Below are positions 46,101-54,904 of a stretch of DNA of 64,000 bases, piece after piece. The position numbers were made by a program, and so were the translations under genes. Location of the stretch: positions 3,048,501 to 3,112,500 of the forward strand of contig WPIO01000013.1 of assembly GCA_009760855.2 (NCBI GenBank), read 5' to 3'. This DNA comes from Cristatella mucedo. Its lineage: Eukaryota; Bryozoa; Phylactolaemata; Cristatellidae. Numbering within the stretch: position 1 is the stretch's first letter; every line of letters begins with the position of its first letter. The notes below the pieces were generated by a model. The model was not told the DNA's origin. It did no database searches and saw only the letters and a program-made list of their open reading frames with translations.

Positions 46101-46520
46101 TAAGCAATTGACACAGGCACAATCGAGGGAAATGCACGGCAATCGATGGCAATGGCCCGGTCTCTATAGCAATCTGGTTCAAATTTGCTGGAAATTGGCT
46201 GTTTGAATTTGTAATTATCATACCACATAACGCTCACTGTCGACGCAATTGCTGTCCTTTTTTGCGTTAAACCTTTGGCAATGCATGGCAATCGACGGCA
46301 ATTTCCCGAGACGATACAGCAATCTACGATTGTCTGTTACAATAACAAACGAGGCTGGTGGGCGAAGATCGCATTTTTCTTGCGTAACAGTGCGCAGCAT
46401 CAAAAGTTCAAACGCGTCCTAGCAGTCAATCTCGATCGTACATGCGAGGGCAGTTTGCGGCAATCGGACGGCGACGGCCTGGGAAAATACGGAAATCTAT
46501 CCGCTGAAAGTGTACACACT
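43150..46520 (+). repeat. Satellite block 1: ~170-bp diverged tandem repeats with GCAATCGAC core
   Basis: Each monomer carries a core like GCAATGCACGGCAATCGAC, then GCAATGGCCCGGGCCAATAC and CGCAATCC, then AAATTGGCTGCACCAAGCTC-type sequence. Cores lie near 43500, 43640, 43815, 44000, 44195, 44310, 44470, 44650, 45460, 45635, 45800, 45955, 46130, 46280 and 46455. The spacing is mostly 150-190 bases once the LINE-B insertion is subtracted. Monomers differ a lot from each other, but the order of distinct monomers is conserved in block 2, so the unit of duplication was the whole block. Confidence 0.8.
44752..45415 (-). mobile_element. LINE-B, 5'-truncated copy inserted in satellite block 1
   Basis: The minus strand reads through LLAGLPKKAIRPLQLTMNMA, then ARLVFKSQKFDHVYPLLKEL and LPELLHQFQPVRALSSC, to GDRSFSSAGSRLWNSLPQVL and ALSCYF, then the terminus GAGTTACAGACGAAGATACA and an ATTACATTACAT tail. 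It is open for about 200 codons. Satellite block 2 lacks this insertion: near 53,110 the flanks are joined by only 17 or so bases. Confidence 0.88.
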
Positions 46521-46531
46521 CAACTCAAGTC

Positions 46532-48890
46532 GTGAGACCAGGGGTTATGGGTCAAGCGACCATACCAAGTGAGGGAGATCTTGTGGTTAGCAGAAAAAAA
46601 AACATGTCACCGGCCAGGTGGTTGAGCATTAGAGTACCGGGTAGCAAATCAGCGGTACAGCGAGACGTTAGCAACGACACCAACTGCACTTTCAAGCGGT
46701 TGAATCTCAATGGGCATTTCGATGCCAAGCGCGTGTACACGCGCAGACACTTCGCCGAGGATGAGCGGAAGACTGAGGCTGCTCGCTTGCAGCGACGGTT
46801 GGATCAACACTCGTCCCTCTTCAAGAAGCCAAAGCTTCCAAGGAGGCTGCTGAGCGGCGCGCTCGTGCCTCCTCCGAAGTGTCCTTGTTGATTGCAAAGA
46901 AAATGCATCCCTCTTAATCATGCAGATTTTGTAATGGAATGTATACTTGATGTTGCCGACGTCATTTGTCCCGAGCAATACGACGCTTTCAAGGCAATCC
47001 CGCTGTCGGCTCGCACTGTGACTCGACGTGTAGAGGACTTAGTCGCTGATGTCCGGTCTTTGATGGGCACGAGGTTCACAATACTCGATATGTTCTCCGT
47101 CGCATTGGACGAGAGCTGCGATATCAAGAACGCTGCACAGCTGGCCATCTTGGTGCGTGGCGTCACCCAAGACCTGGAGGTAGTCGAGGAGTTTCTCAAC
47201 CTCGTCCCAATGAAGGGAATGACAACCGGCAGAGAGGTCCTCAATGCCCACCTACCGGCTTTGAGTGGTTTTGACCTGTCAAACCTCGTCGTCAGTAACT
47301 GCTGACGGTGCACCTGCCATCGCTGGATCTACCAAAAGACTTTCACAGCTGCTGATCGACCACCATCGCTCTTTGGGCTGTGAGTGCAAGAGACAGGCAA
47401 GGAGCACTGCATCATTCTCCAGGAGGCATTGTGTGCCAAAGCGGCAGGCATGAACGACGCCATGTCTGTTGTGGTTAAGTTAGTGAACGAAGTGCTTACT
47501 CGTCCTCTCAACCACCGCATCTTCAAGCATATCTGCGAAGCTGCAGAGGCCGATTACGGCAATCCGCTTTACCCCACTGAGGTTCGCTGGCTCATTCGTG
47601 GCAATGTCATGAAGTGCGGTTTCACTCTCCGTCACGAGATTGTTTCCTTCGCCTATGAGAGGCTCCTTTAAGGGCTTTGAAATGTTCTCCGACGACGTTT
47701 GGCTTTGTCGGTTCGGTTTCCTCACTGACGTCTGCTCTCGCCTTAACAATAATAATAATAATAATATTGCACTTGATAAAGCGCCCTCAGAGAACTTAAT
47801 CTCTTTCTAGGCGCTTTACATTTGCTGCAAAGAGAAATGCAATTGAATGGTGAGTAATATCATGCTTGATAAACAAGCAAAATGAATAACATGGTTAGGG
47901 GTGACATGCACAGGGTCAGCATGCAAATGTGGTTAGTGGCAGCATGCACAGTGTCAGCACGCATAAGCACATCAAGGACGAGTCACAGGGACCCACTAAA
48001 TGCTGTCCTAAATAGATGTGTTTTTAAGTTCTTTTTAAATGTGGTCAGGTTAGGGGATGTTCTGACGAAAGTCGGGAGCGAGTTCCAGGCTTTGGGAGCA
48101 TACGAGCTAAATGCACGGTCTCCAAAGGATTTAAGGTTTGTACGAGGTATTTCCAGACTGTTTGATTCCGAAAAGCTGGTGGTACGATGCTTGACCTGAT
48201 GGGGTAGTATATCTAAAATATAGGCTGGAACCATAGAATGAAGAGACCTAAAAGTGAGCGACAAAACCTTGAAGTTAACGAACCTAACCCGAAGCTGCAA
48301 GGACGTGACGTGCTCATCATGAGCATGGAAGCTCACGCGAGGGCATTCGAAACAAAGCTGGTTCTATGGGAGAGGAGAAACAGCTGAATAAGGGCGACTA
48401 CATCCATTTTCCGCACCTCACCCAGTGTGACGCAGCTCTCGTTGACACCGAAGAATGCGTCAGTCAGTGTGTTGTCAATCGTGCGGAATGAATTCTCTTC
48501 GTGCTTCACTGATGTGCCTTTCCTTTCGCAGGAGTGCAAAATTGTCAGCACTCCTTTTGACTTTCCCTACGACGACGCCCCTTCTGATGTGCAATTGGAG
48601 TTGATTGAGCTACTGGCTTCGGACGTTCTCTTGTCAAGTTTACTTCTGGCACTGCTCTCATTTACTTCTACCGCCAGCTGCGACAGGCTCAGTTTCCAAT
48701 GTTGTCAGCCCGTGCGTCAAGCGTGTGATCGAAAAGTTTGGCGGCACTCAGTCCTGCGAGCACCGTCCTTCTCCAAGATGAGGTTTTGTAAGGACAAGCT
48801 TCGCTCTCAGCTCTCAGCTGAGAATCACCTTAATGACATTCTGCTGCTGAACTCATCATCATTAGAACCTGGTATTGTTGCACTCTCTTA
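46532..48890 (+). pseudogene. hAT transposase (Charlie/ZBED5/SCAND3-like), frameshifted and interrupted
   Basis: A cut-and-paste DNA transposase remnant. Order: end of a BED-like region and linker (RLQRRLDQHSSLFKK, then in another frame EAKASKEAAERRARASSEVS and LLIAKKMHPS). Next is HADFVMECILDVADVICPEQ with MFSVALDESCDIKNAAQLAI (the first catalytic Asp region), then TADGAPAIAGS (second Asp region) in a shifted frame. EHCIILQEALCAK and YPTEVRWLIRG follow, typical of this family. The C-terminal dimerisation part reads PFDFPYDDAPSDVQLELIEL and KFGGTQSCEH. At least four frame changes (about 46825, 46908, 47285, 47380) plus the LINE-A insertion at 47748-48274 make it non-functional. Confidence 0.85.
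47748..48274 (-). mobile_element. LINE-A, 5'-truncated, inserted in the hAT transposase
   Basis: (ATT)n tail at 47748-47766, standard 3' untranslated region, coding remnant to CAAGGTTTTGTCGCTCACTT. TTAAC flanks both sides (47743-47747 and 48275-48279). Removing the element and one TTAAC restores an uninterrupted transposase reading across the junction (CSRLN, then EPNPKLQG). Confidence 0.9.
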
Positions 48891-48934
48891 GCACATGCAC
48901 AATCATGTTTCCCATTGAGCAAACTATACTTTTG

Positions 48935-48940
48935 AATAAA
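48935..48940 (+). promoter_or_regulatory. Polyadenylation signal AATAAA of the hAT transposase
   Basis: AATAAA followed by an A run, about 45 bases past the end of the transposase frame. Confidence 0.5.
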
Positions 48941-49023
48941 AAAAAAACCTTTCTTTGGACATGTTGTTCCTTCTGGCCTAGTGTACCTACTTGAACTCCT
49001 GAAATGGCTTAATGGTCCGAAAA

Positions 49024-49039
49024 GCTTGCCGACCTCTGC
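49024..49039 (+). repeat. Right terminal inverted repeat of the hAT element
   Basis: AGCTTGCCGACCTCTG, the complement of the left end with one mismatch. Confidence 0.75.
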
Positions 49040-49117
49040 TTTACAGCATATGTAAAGTGCCTAGAAAGATATTAAGTTCTTTGAGGGCGCCCGGCGAAAA
49101 CGTATTATTATTGTTAT
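49040..49117 (+). mobile_element. LINE-A or SINE2 terminus abutting the hAT end
   Basis: CTTTACAGCATATGTAAAGT, GCCTAGAAAGATATTAAGTT, TTTGAGGGCGCC, then ATTATTATTG. It begins directly at the hAT right end, so the hAT may have inserted into an older LINE-A copy, or a LINE-A fragment landed at its border. Confidence 0.7.
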
Positions 49118-49214
49118 GCTCATGAGCACAACCACGAAAGCACATGTGAGCTAAAGGGGAGGGTTGCCACTGTTTGGTCCAGCATAAGACAAGTACACCG
49201 TGTAAAGCCAGTTG

Positions 49215-49280
49215 GTGCTCGGCTGTTGGGCTCATTGATCTTGCGAGAAAGTTCGCTCTTAGCCAGCAACAGCCGAGCAC
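49215..49280. repeat. 14-bp perfect inverted repeat, 38-bp spacer
   Basis: GTGCTCGGCTGTTG (49215-49228) and CAACAGCCGAGCAC (49267-49280). No coding or family assignment. Confidence 0.9.
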
Positions 49281-49439
49281 TTGTAACTAGTATAAATTGT
49301 CTCCAGTGTCGAAGCATTCGAATTTCGACAGCGGATTCCTGAGGAAGAGTTGCTTGAACAGGTTGCTCTAGGCTGCAGTGTTTTCCAAGCAATGTTGGAA
49401 GCTGCGGTCGGTTTGCTGATTGGGCAACAAAGCATCAGA

Positions 49440-49600
49440 GCCCAGTATAACGTGCTTGCACTACAGCCACCCGGGCAGCGGGCTCGAGTCCTATATAAGT
49501 CGATTCGTTTGTCTTCCACTCCAAGGGGACGCATATAGCTGCTAAGGCTCTTCTGCTGCCTGCGATTTAAACGAGGCTCCCGAATCAGCCTCTACTCTGC
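49440..49600 (+). mobile_element. Possible degraded SINE1
   Basis: GGGCAGCGGGCTCGAGTCC (box-B-like), then GCTGCTAAGGCTCTTCTGCT and ACGAGGCTCCCGAATCAGCC follow the SINE1 order (GCCGTAAAGGCTCTTCTGTC, GAGGCTGTTTAATCAGC). Weak. Confidence 0.4.
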
Positions 49601-50080
49601 ATTGCTGGCATAGGTTCATTATTAATATTATTATTTTAAAGCACTTATTATGGTCTCAATTGTATATTCGCGTACTATGCGCTTACACAGTTCCTGTGTT
49701 TCTTTAGTTCTCAATGCATCCTGTAGCTTGCCTATAAATCTGCATGTATAGGATCCACTTTTTTATGACCGTACTCACGTTATCAAACCATCAAACCAAT
49801 TTGACCGAGACCATCACAAAAATAGTAGGGCTTGCTTACGCTAAAGTGTACCTTTGCTGCTGTCATGATGGTGTCAGCATGAAGGCCGCACGCTTGGATC
49901 TAAATTGGCCTGAAAACAGCCTTTGTAAAAGTGACGAGTCACGTCACTTGGGGAGTGAAAAATCAATAAGGATGCTACCATTTTAAGATGACCCCATTCT
50001 CATTTGATGGTTGGGGTGCAGAGGTTGAAGTGCAGCCGTTGAGCTGCCACCCTGAGGGTATTACTTGCGAAGTTATTGCA
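49601..50080. other. Stretch without supported gene
   Basis: AT-rich, short frames, nothing recognised. Confidence 0.3.
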
Positions 50081-50082
50081 TC

Positions 50083-50196
50083 TAGAAAGGAGCTATAGTT
50101 TATATTGTATATATATATTAGGTAATATTATGTAATATAATATATTATATTATATATATTATACTATAATATATTGCATCCAGAAAAGAGCTATAG
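50083..50196. repeat. AT-rich palindromic segment between ~23-bp direct repeats
   Basis: TTGCATCTAGAAAGGAGCTA (starting about 50086) and TTGCATCCAGAAAAGAGCTA (starting about 50174) bracket some 65 bases of TATATAT/TAATATAAT sequence that can fold on itself. Confidence 0.75.
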
Positions 50197-50227
50197 TAAG
50201 TACCGATAGTTATTCAAAGCAGCATGT

Positions 50228-50392
50228 CAAACTGGTTTGGCCCAGCGGTTAAGGTGCTTCCCTCGATCAAAGTCAGTGTAAATGACTTTAAAGACCGAGG
50301 TCGTGGGGGCTCGATCCCCGTGGCATATGTAAAGCACCTGAAAAGAGATTAAGTTCTCTTGGGGCACTATACATATGAATTATGTAATCTTA
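50228..50392 (+). mobile_element. SINE2, full copy
   Basis: CTGGTTTGGCCCAGCGGTTA (box A), GTCGTGGGGGCTCGATCCCC (box-B-like), GTGGCATATGTAAAGCACCT, then GAAAAGAGATTAAGTTCTCT, TGGGGCACTATACATATGAA and TTATGTAA. Confidence 0.88.
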
Positions 50393-50417
50393 CTCTCGTA
50401 GCTCCCCTGAAGCCTGA

Positions 50418-50505
50418 ATTAATAATAACGATACATTTGTACAGCACCCTCGGAGAGCTTAATCTCTTTCTAGGCACTTCTGCATATGCTTTCAACAAAG
50501 CATAA
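50418..50505 (-). mobile_element. LINE-A or SINE2 tail fragment
   Basis: TAATAATAACGATACATTTG, TACAGCACCCTCGGAGAGCT, TAATCTCTTTCTAGGCACTT: the reverse complement of the shared terminus. Confidence 0.65.
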
Positions 50506-50569
50506 ATGTATTGCTGACAATCAATCTCGGATGGCAGCTAATTTTCTCAAAAGTGTAATTATGGGAAAA

Positions 50570-50850
50570 CCTAGTTACATTCAGACATTTAAAGCGTAAT
50601 CCTCAAAATTAGTCTCGGCCAGCACATTTCCAGTACCAAATGGATGAAATATGTCTGACCTGTTCCAAAATGATCGTTCACTAGATATACATCAGCTCTA
50701 CAGTTAAGCCTACCTGCTTTCAGCTAGCACCACTCCAAAATTTGATTCTTCTTAGATAAGGATACTGCCGCCAATCTAGTCCGTGAAATTGTGACAACCG
50801 TCTGGATTTCAGTTACTCACTGCTTGCGGGTCTTCTGACCACTTTTGGAA
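50570..50850 (+). mobile_element. LINE-A coding remnant
   Basis: Blocks corresponding to LLVMGK, LTLKIGSASIS, LSLDDHISSTVK and CNSLLAGL in order, with deletions and stops. Both ends are truncated. Confidence 0.65.
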
Positions 50851-51149
50851 CCTCAGGGATCCTACAAGAAGGGCACTTCAAGTTAATACTATAGTTAATG
50901 CAATCTACCCGTCTCCTTAAAAAGCCCGTCTCTAAAGACCAGCAAGACTTGGCTGTGAAGAATCAGTACGATTTAATAAACTAAAATGAAGCAAAACAAA
51001 AAATAGTGAAGTTGAATTGTATCTAAAAAAAATAAACATTTTTTTAGTGCTGACATTAAACCCGAGACTACTAAGAACAAGTTCAGAAAGCATGCACAAG
51101 ATCAGGACTGACGGTATGGGAATACTGCAGATCATAGCAATCAATCCTA

Positions 51150-52775
51150 TCTAAGGCCAAGTCCAGTCAGTAAAAGCCGAGTCGACTTACAGATGCACAC
51201 ACCAATAAAATGCTGATGTTGACCATCAACCATCTCCTCAGCTGCTCCCAGGCCAGCACCTTACCAAGTGATCTTTGTGGTGATGAACCAGATCGCCTCC
51301 CCAGCTTCTTTAGCAGCAAGATAGACAAGATCAGAGAGTACATACCTCTGGCAGCAGCATCATCACTGGAATCTGAATGCCCAATTGTTTCCTCATCTGT
51401 CTACTCTCCGCTAATTCTTTGCAACACCTCAATGTTCATCTTCAAGCCTGCCACTAGTGAATTCATCTTAACGTTCATCCTCCAGTCTAAGAAGACTGCA
51501 AGCCCTCTAGACCTTACACACATTTTCCTCCTTCTTTAATGCACAGATTTGCAGCTGCCGCCCGTAAAGCTAACATAATAAATATGTTCTTAACCTTAGG
51601 TCTTGCCCCTACATCTTTCAAAAAGGCTGCTTTTTGGTCCCTCAATAAGAAGGCAACAATAGGCAAGGAAAACTTAAGCCACTTCCGCTCAGTATTCTTA
51701 CTTTCGTTCATATCAAGGAGACTCGAACGAGTAGTGGCAGACCAGCGAAAATCTTACGTCAGAACGTGCAAGTAAGTTCCACGCTACGTTCTAGAGCTAC
51801 TCACTCCGCAAAGTCAGCACAAATGCGTGTAACGATCTTCTCAGGAATGCAGACTTCGATATAGTTCCTATGCTTGCTTCGCTTGATCTTTCGGAAGCGT
51901 TTGATACTCTTGATCATCTAGTACTTCTTGAGTGCTCCTCAGCTCGCCCGAGCATGATGATGCACTGAAATTCTGCACGGCAATCTATGTGCCCTGCTCC
52001 CAAGTGACCTTTCACTACACGACCACATCGGCTCCACAGTCAAGTCTGCCAACTGTCAGCTACATGAAATTGCAAAAATTCGGGCTTGCTTAGACAGGGA
52101 TACTACATCTTAATTGGTCCTTGCATTAGTGACTTCGCGTCACCACTTCTGTAACTCACTGCATAAAGATATTCCGGTCTGTGGAATCAGGTTTTCACTG
52201 TTGTTGCAGAACTCGGCAGCAAGGCATGTCTGCTGTAAACGTCGTAGTTGCAGCATTACAAAGGTGCTCTCAGACCTGTATGCAAAGGTCTGTACAGGCC
52301 TGTATAGGCTTCAATCAAGCAGCGTAGCGACTTCAAGGGTTTTTTGCTCACTTTTAGATTCCTTCATTATCTCGCTCCAGCCTACCTATTTGTGCTATTT
52401 CCTGATCTTTTCAGACATCTAATTAAAAAGACATTAACTGCTCTGCTGACTCAAGTCATTTAGCTGCGCCTTGAGCCAAGCTCAAATCCTTTGGAAATCG
52501 TGTCTTCAGTTAATATGCTCCCAAATCTTGGAACTCCTTTCCGACTGACATCAACCCAACGTCTTCTGACTTTATTACAGTTTTACAGAAGTAAAACCCG
52601 TCTGTACTTCGTAGAATTTGCTGGGTCTGTGTGAATCGTACTTTTAGTTTTTATTCGTTCAGACAGCGAGCACGTTATCGCTAACCCTATTACTATGCTT
52701 CTTTTACAGCATTTTTACAGTGCCTAGAATGAGATTTGGTTTTCTTAAGGCGCAATAAAAATGTGTTATTATTTT
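51150..52775 (+). mobile_element. LINE-A, long but internally deleted copy
   Basis: The 5' part matches the best copy's start (MLMLTINHLLSCSQASTLPS, then KIDKIREYI) and proceeds through KKTASPLDL and SHFRSVFLLSFISRRLERVV with FDTLDH-like remnants near 51900. A deletion then removes the YADD region and the copy continues to GCGCAATAAAAATGTGTTAT at 52775. Frames are broken throughout. Confidence 0.8.
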
Positions 52776-52849
52776 AATCTAACAAGATCAAATGTAATTT
52801 CTTGTGTCGAATGTTTCAGTAATGTACATCTCACTGGTCAAATACCTCA

Positions 52850-54775
52850 CCACAAGAATATTGCTGTCGATTACCATTCATTGCTCGCGACTGTACGTGC
52901 TCGATTGGTTGATCGGATTTGATTGCACTTTCAACACAGTGAGCTGTGACAGGTAAGATAAATTTGATCTTGGCCCAGTCACTTTCTAGTGGTTTGCGAG
53001 GGACCACAATGAACTGCCGTGTTTGCCCGTGCCATTGCCGTCTGTTGCCATGCATTCCTAAGATTGAACGGTCAGAGCTGGTTGAAAGGGTTGAGAGTAT
53101 GTGTGTACAGAGTGATATGTTAGATGGAATGAGAATTGGAGCTTGGTGCAGCCGATTTCTCGTCGACTTGCCACGGATTTCGGTTTTGGTCCCTACCATT
53201 GCTGTTGATTGCCGTGCATTTTTGACAATTAACGTGCAAAATAGCCTGAAAGTCCTACGATTTCACTTTTAGCACAAAGAAATGTGAAATGCGATGACAA
53301 TCGGCACTTCGTGCAGCCAATTTAGTGTCAACTTGCCACGGATTGTAGTAGATTGCTGCTTCGAGCCGAGCCGTTGCCGTAGATTGTCATGCATTGCCCG
53401 ATGTTGCATGAGCGCAATTGCTTAAAATGCTGTGGTTGACTTTAACCAGTGTACTCTGTAACATGCATTAAAAATTGAAGCATTGCGAAACCGATTTAGG
53501 GGCATTTTGCATAAGATTGTTGTAGATTGGGGTAGTGGCCCGGGCCACTGCAGTCAATTGCAGTGCATTGCTACCGAATGATCGAGGCGATTGTGGTGAA
53601 GTTTTGGATTGCACAATAACCAAAAATGAGAGCAACGTGCAATCGCTATTAGAGCTAAAAGAGTATGTATTCTGGTCGTTTTTCGGCGGGTTTCGGTAGA
53701 TTGACGCACTGGCCCGGGCAGTTGCAGTCGATTGCAGTGTATTGCTGCAGAATGGCTGAGGCAATTACAGTGAAGTTGCGCAAGTACACAATAACCGAAG
53801 AGTAGAGCAGCGTGCAATCATAATTAGAGCTTCTAGTGTACGCGTTCTGGTCCTGTGTGGCGGATTTCTGTGAATTGAGGTGGATTGTGGTATGGGACCG
53901 GATCGTTGCAGTCGATTGCAATTCACTGCACGAGAATGCGTGGAACAATGGAGCAACATTTTGTGGGTGCACTTTGAACTGAGTTTAGTCGTATATGCAA
54001 TGTCAATTAGAGCTTCGCGATGGCGATTTGAGGATGATTTGCAGTGGAATAGAGAGGATTGCGGTAGTTTTCCTGGTCATTGCCGGCGATTGCCGCCCAT
54101 TGCCACTGTGCGAGAATGGACAATATTTTTTTATTTTACGTGGTTATGTACACAGCATGGTGCACTTTAATATGCAATAAAAACTGGAGCTCGGCGCAAT
54201 GTATTTCAATTTTGTATGCGGTGGATTCGGTAGATTAAAATGGATTTTGGTATGGCCCGGGCTACTGTAGTCGATTGCAGCAAATTGCACGAGAACGGCC
54301 GTGCCAATGCAAGTGAAACTTTTTTAAGTGCAACAATTGTCGCAGAGTGTGCTGTCATATGCACTTTTCGAACAGGATTTCTTTCGCTGTGTGGTGGAAT
54401 GCAGTGGATTGTGGCATATTGGCCTGGGCCACTGTAATCTTATTTCAGGGGACTTCGTGAGAACGCGTGAGCGGAATCTTGCGAAATTTTCTGGGTACAT
54501 TTTACGTTTAGCTTAGTTTGACATTCCAAACTTTTTGGAGCTGTGCGAAGCTGACTTGTGGTGAATTTGGCGGGAACTAGAATGGGTTGCGGTGCAGGCG
54601 TCCGGCGTCAAAGCTCATTTGCATAAGTACGCCTGCGTGCAGTGACATGAAATTTGGTGGACAGATAAATTCGAGCGTGTGTTACAATATCGACGCTAAA
54701 TGTGAGCTCGGCAACACTTACGTCTCATCGTTGCTTGCCTAAGTAGAGTGGATTGCAGTGGATTTCGGTAATTCG
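52850..54775 (-). repeat. Satellite block 2: inverted copy of block 1
   Basis: The reverse complement matches block 1 monomer by monomer from 43150 to about 45660. For example, GCCGATTTCTCGTCGACTTG at 53150 matches 44700; GACAATATTTTTTTATTTTA at 54119 matches 43790; GAGCTGTGCGAAGCTGACTT at 54538 matches 43370. Similarity by eye is high, clearly above that between monomers. It lacks the LINE-B insertion and lacks block 1's last ~850 bases. Confidence 0.85.
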
Positions 54776-54904
54776 TCGAACCCCCAAAGAGCCGCATTCG
54801 TTCGCGCTTTCGTTCTGGCGTGCCCTCAGTTCTGTAGCCTTACCGGCGTAGATTGCTCGGCGGCTGGCAATCACAATGTAATGGCAATCGGAGCGCTAAA
54901 CCAA
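54776..54904. other. Spacer at the centre of the satellite palindrome
   Basis: About 130 bases (AACCCCCAAAGAGCCGCATT onwards) between block 2 (inverted) and block 3 (direct). It is GC-richer than its surroundings, and the last 60 bases already resemble the satellite core (GGCAATCACAATGTAATGGC). Confidence 0.6.

Larger units (their letters stand above)
42783..49039 (+). mobile_element. hAT DNA transposon (Charlie/ZBED type), inactive, with nested insertions
   Basis: The ends are inverted repeats CAGAGGTCGGCAAACT (left) and AGCTTGCCGACCTCTG (right), 15 of 16 bases matching. The left end continues with GGCCAGATCCGG-type sequence common in this hAT group. Inside are the satellite block 43150-46520, a broken transposase and AATAAA at 48935. 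A LINE-B (44752-45415) and a LINE-A (47748-48274) inserted later. No 8-base target duplication is visible (AGTTAGAC left, CTTTACAG right), so one end may have been rearranged or the two ends may come from different copies. Confidence 0.65.

Noticed and set aside
43178-46403. Many short frames in the satellite block (for example 44166-44405, 45461-45757)
   Set aside because: They recur with the repeat monomers, change frame from monomer to monomer and have no codon-like constraint.
42783-49039. Whole hAT element as an active autonomous transposon
   Set aside because: The transposase has at least four frame changes and a LINE-A insertion. It cannot encode a working enzyme.
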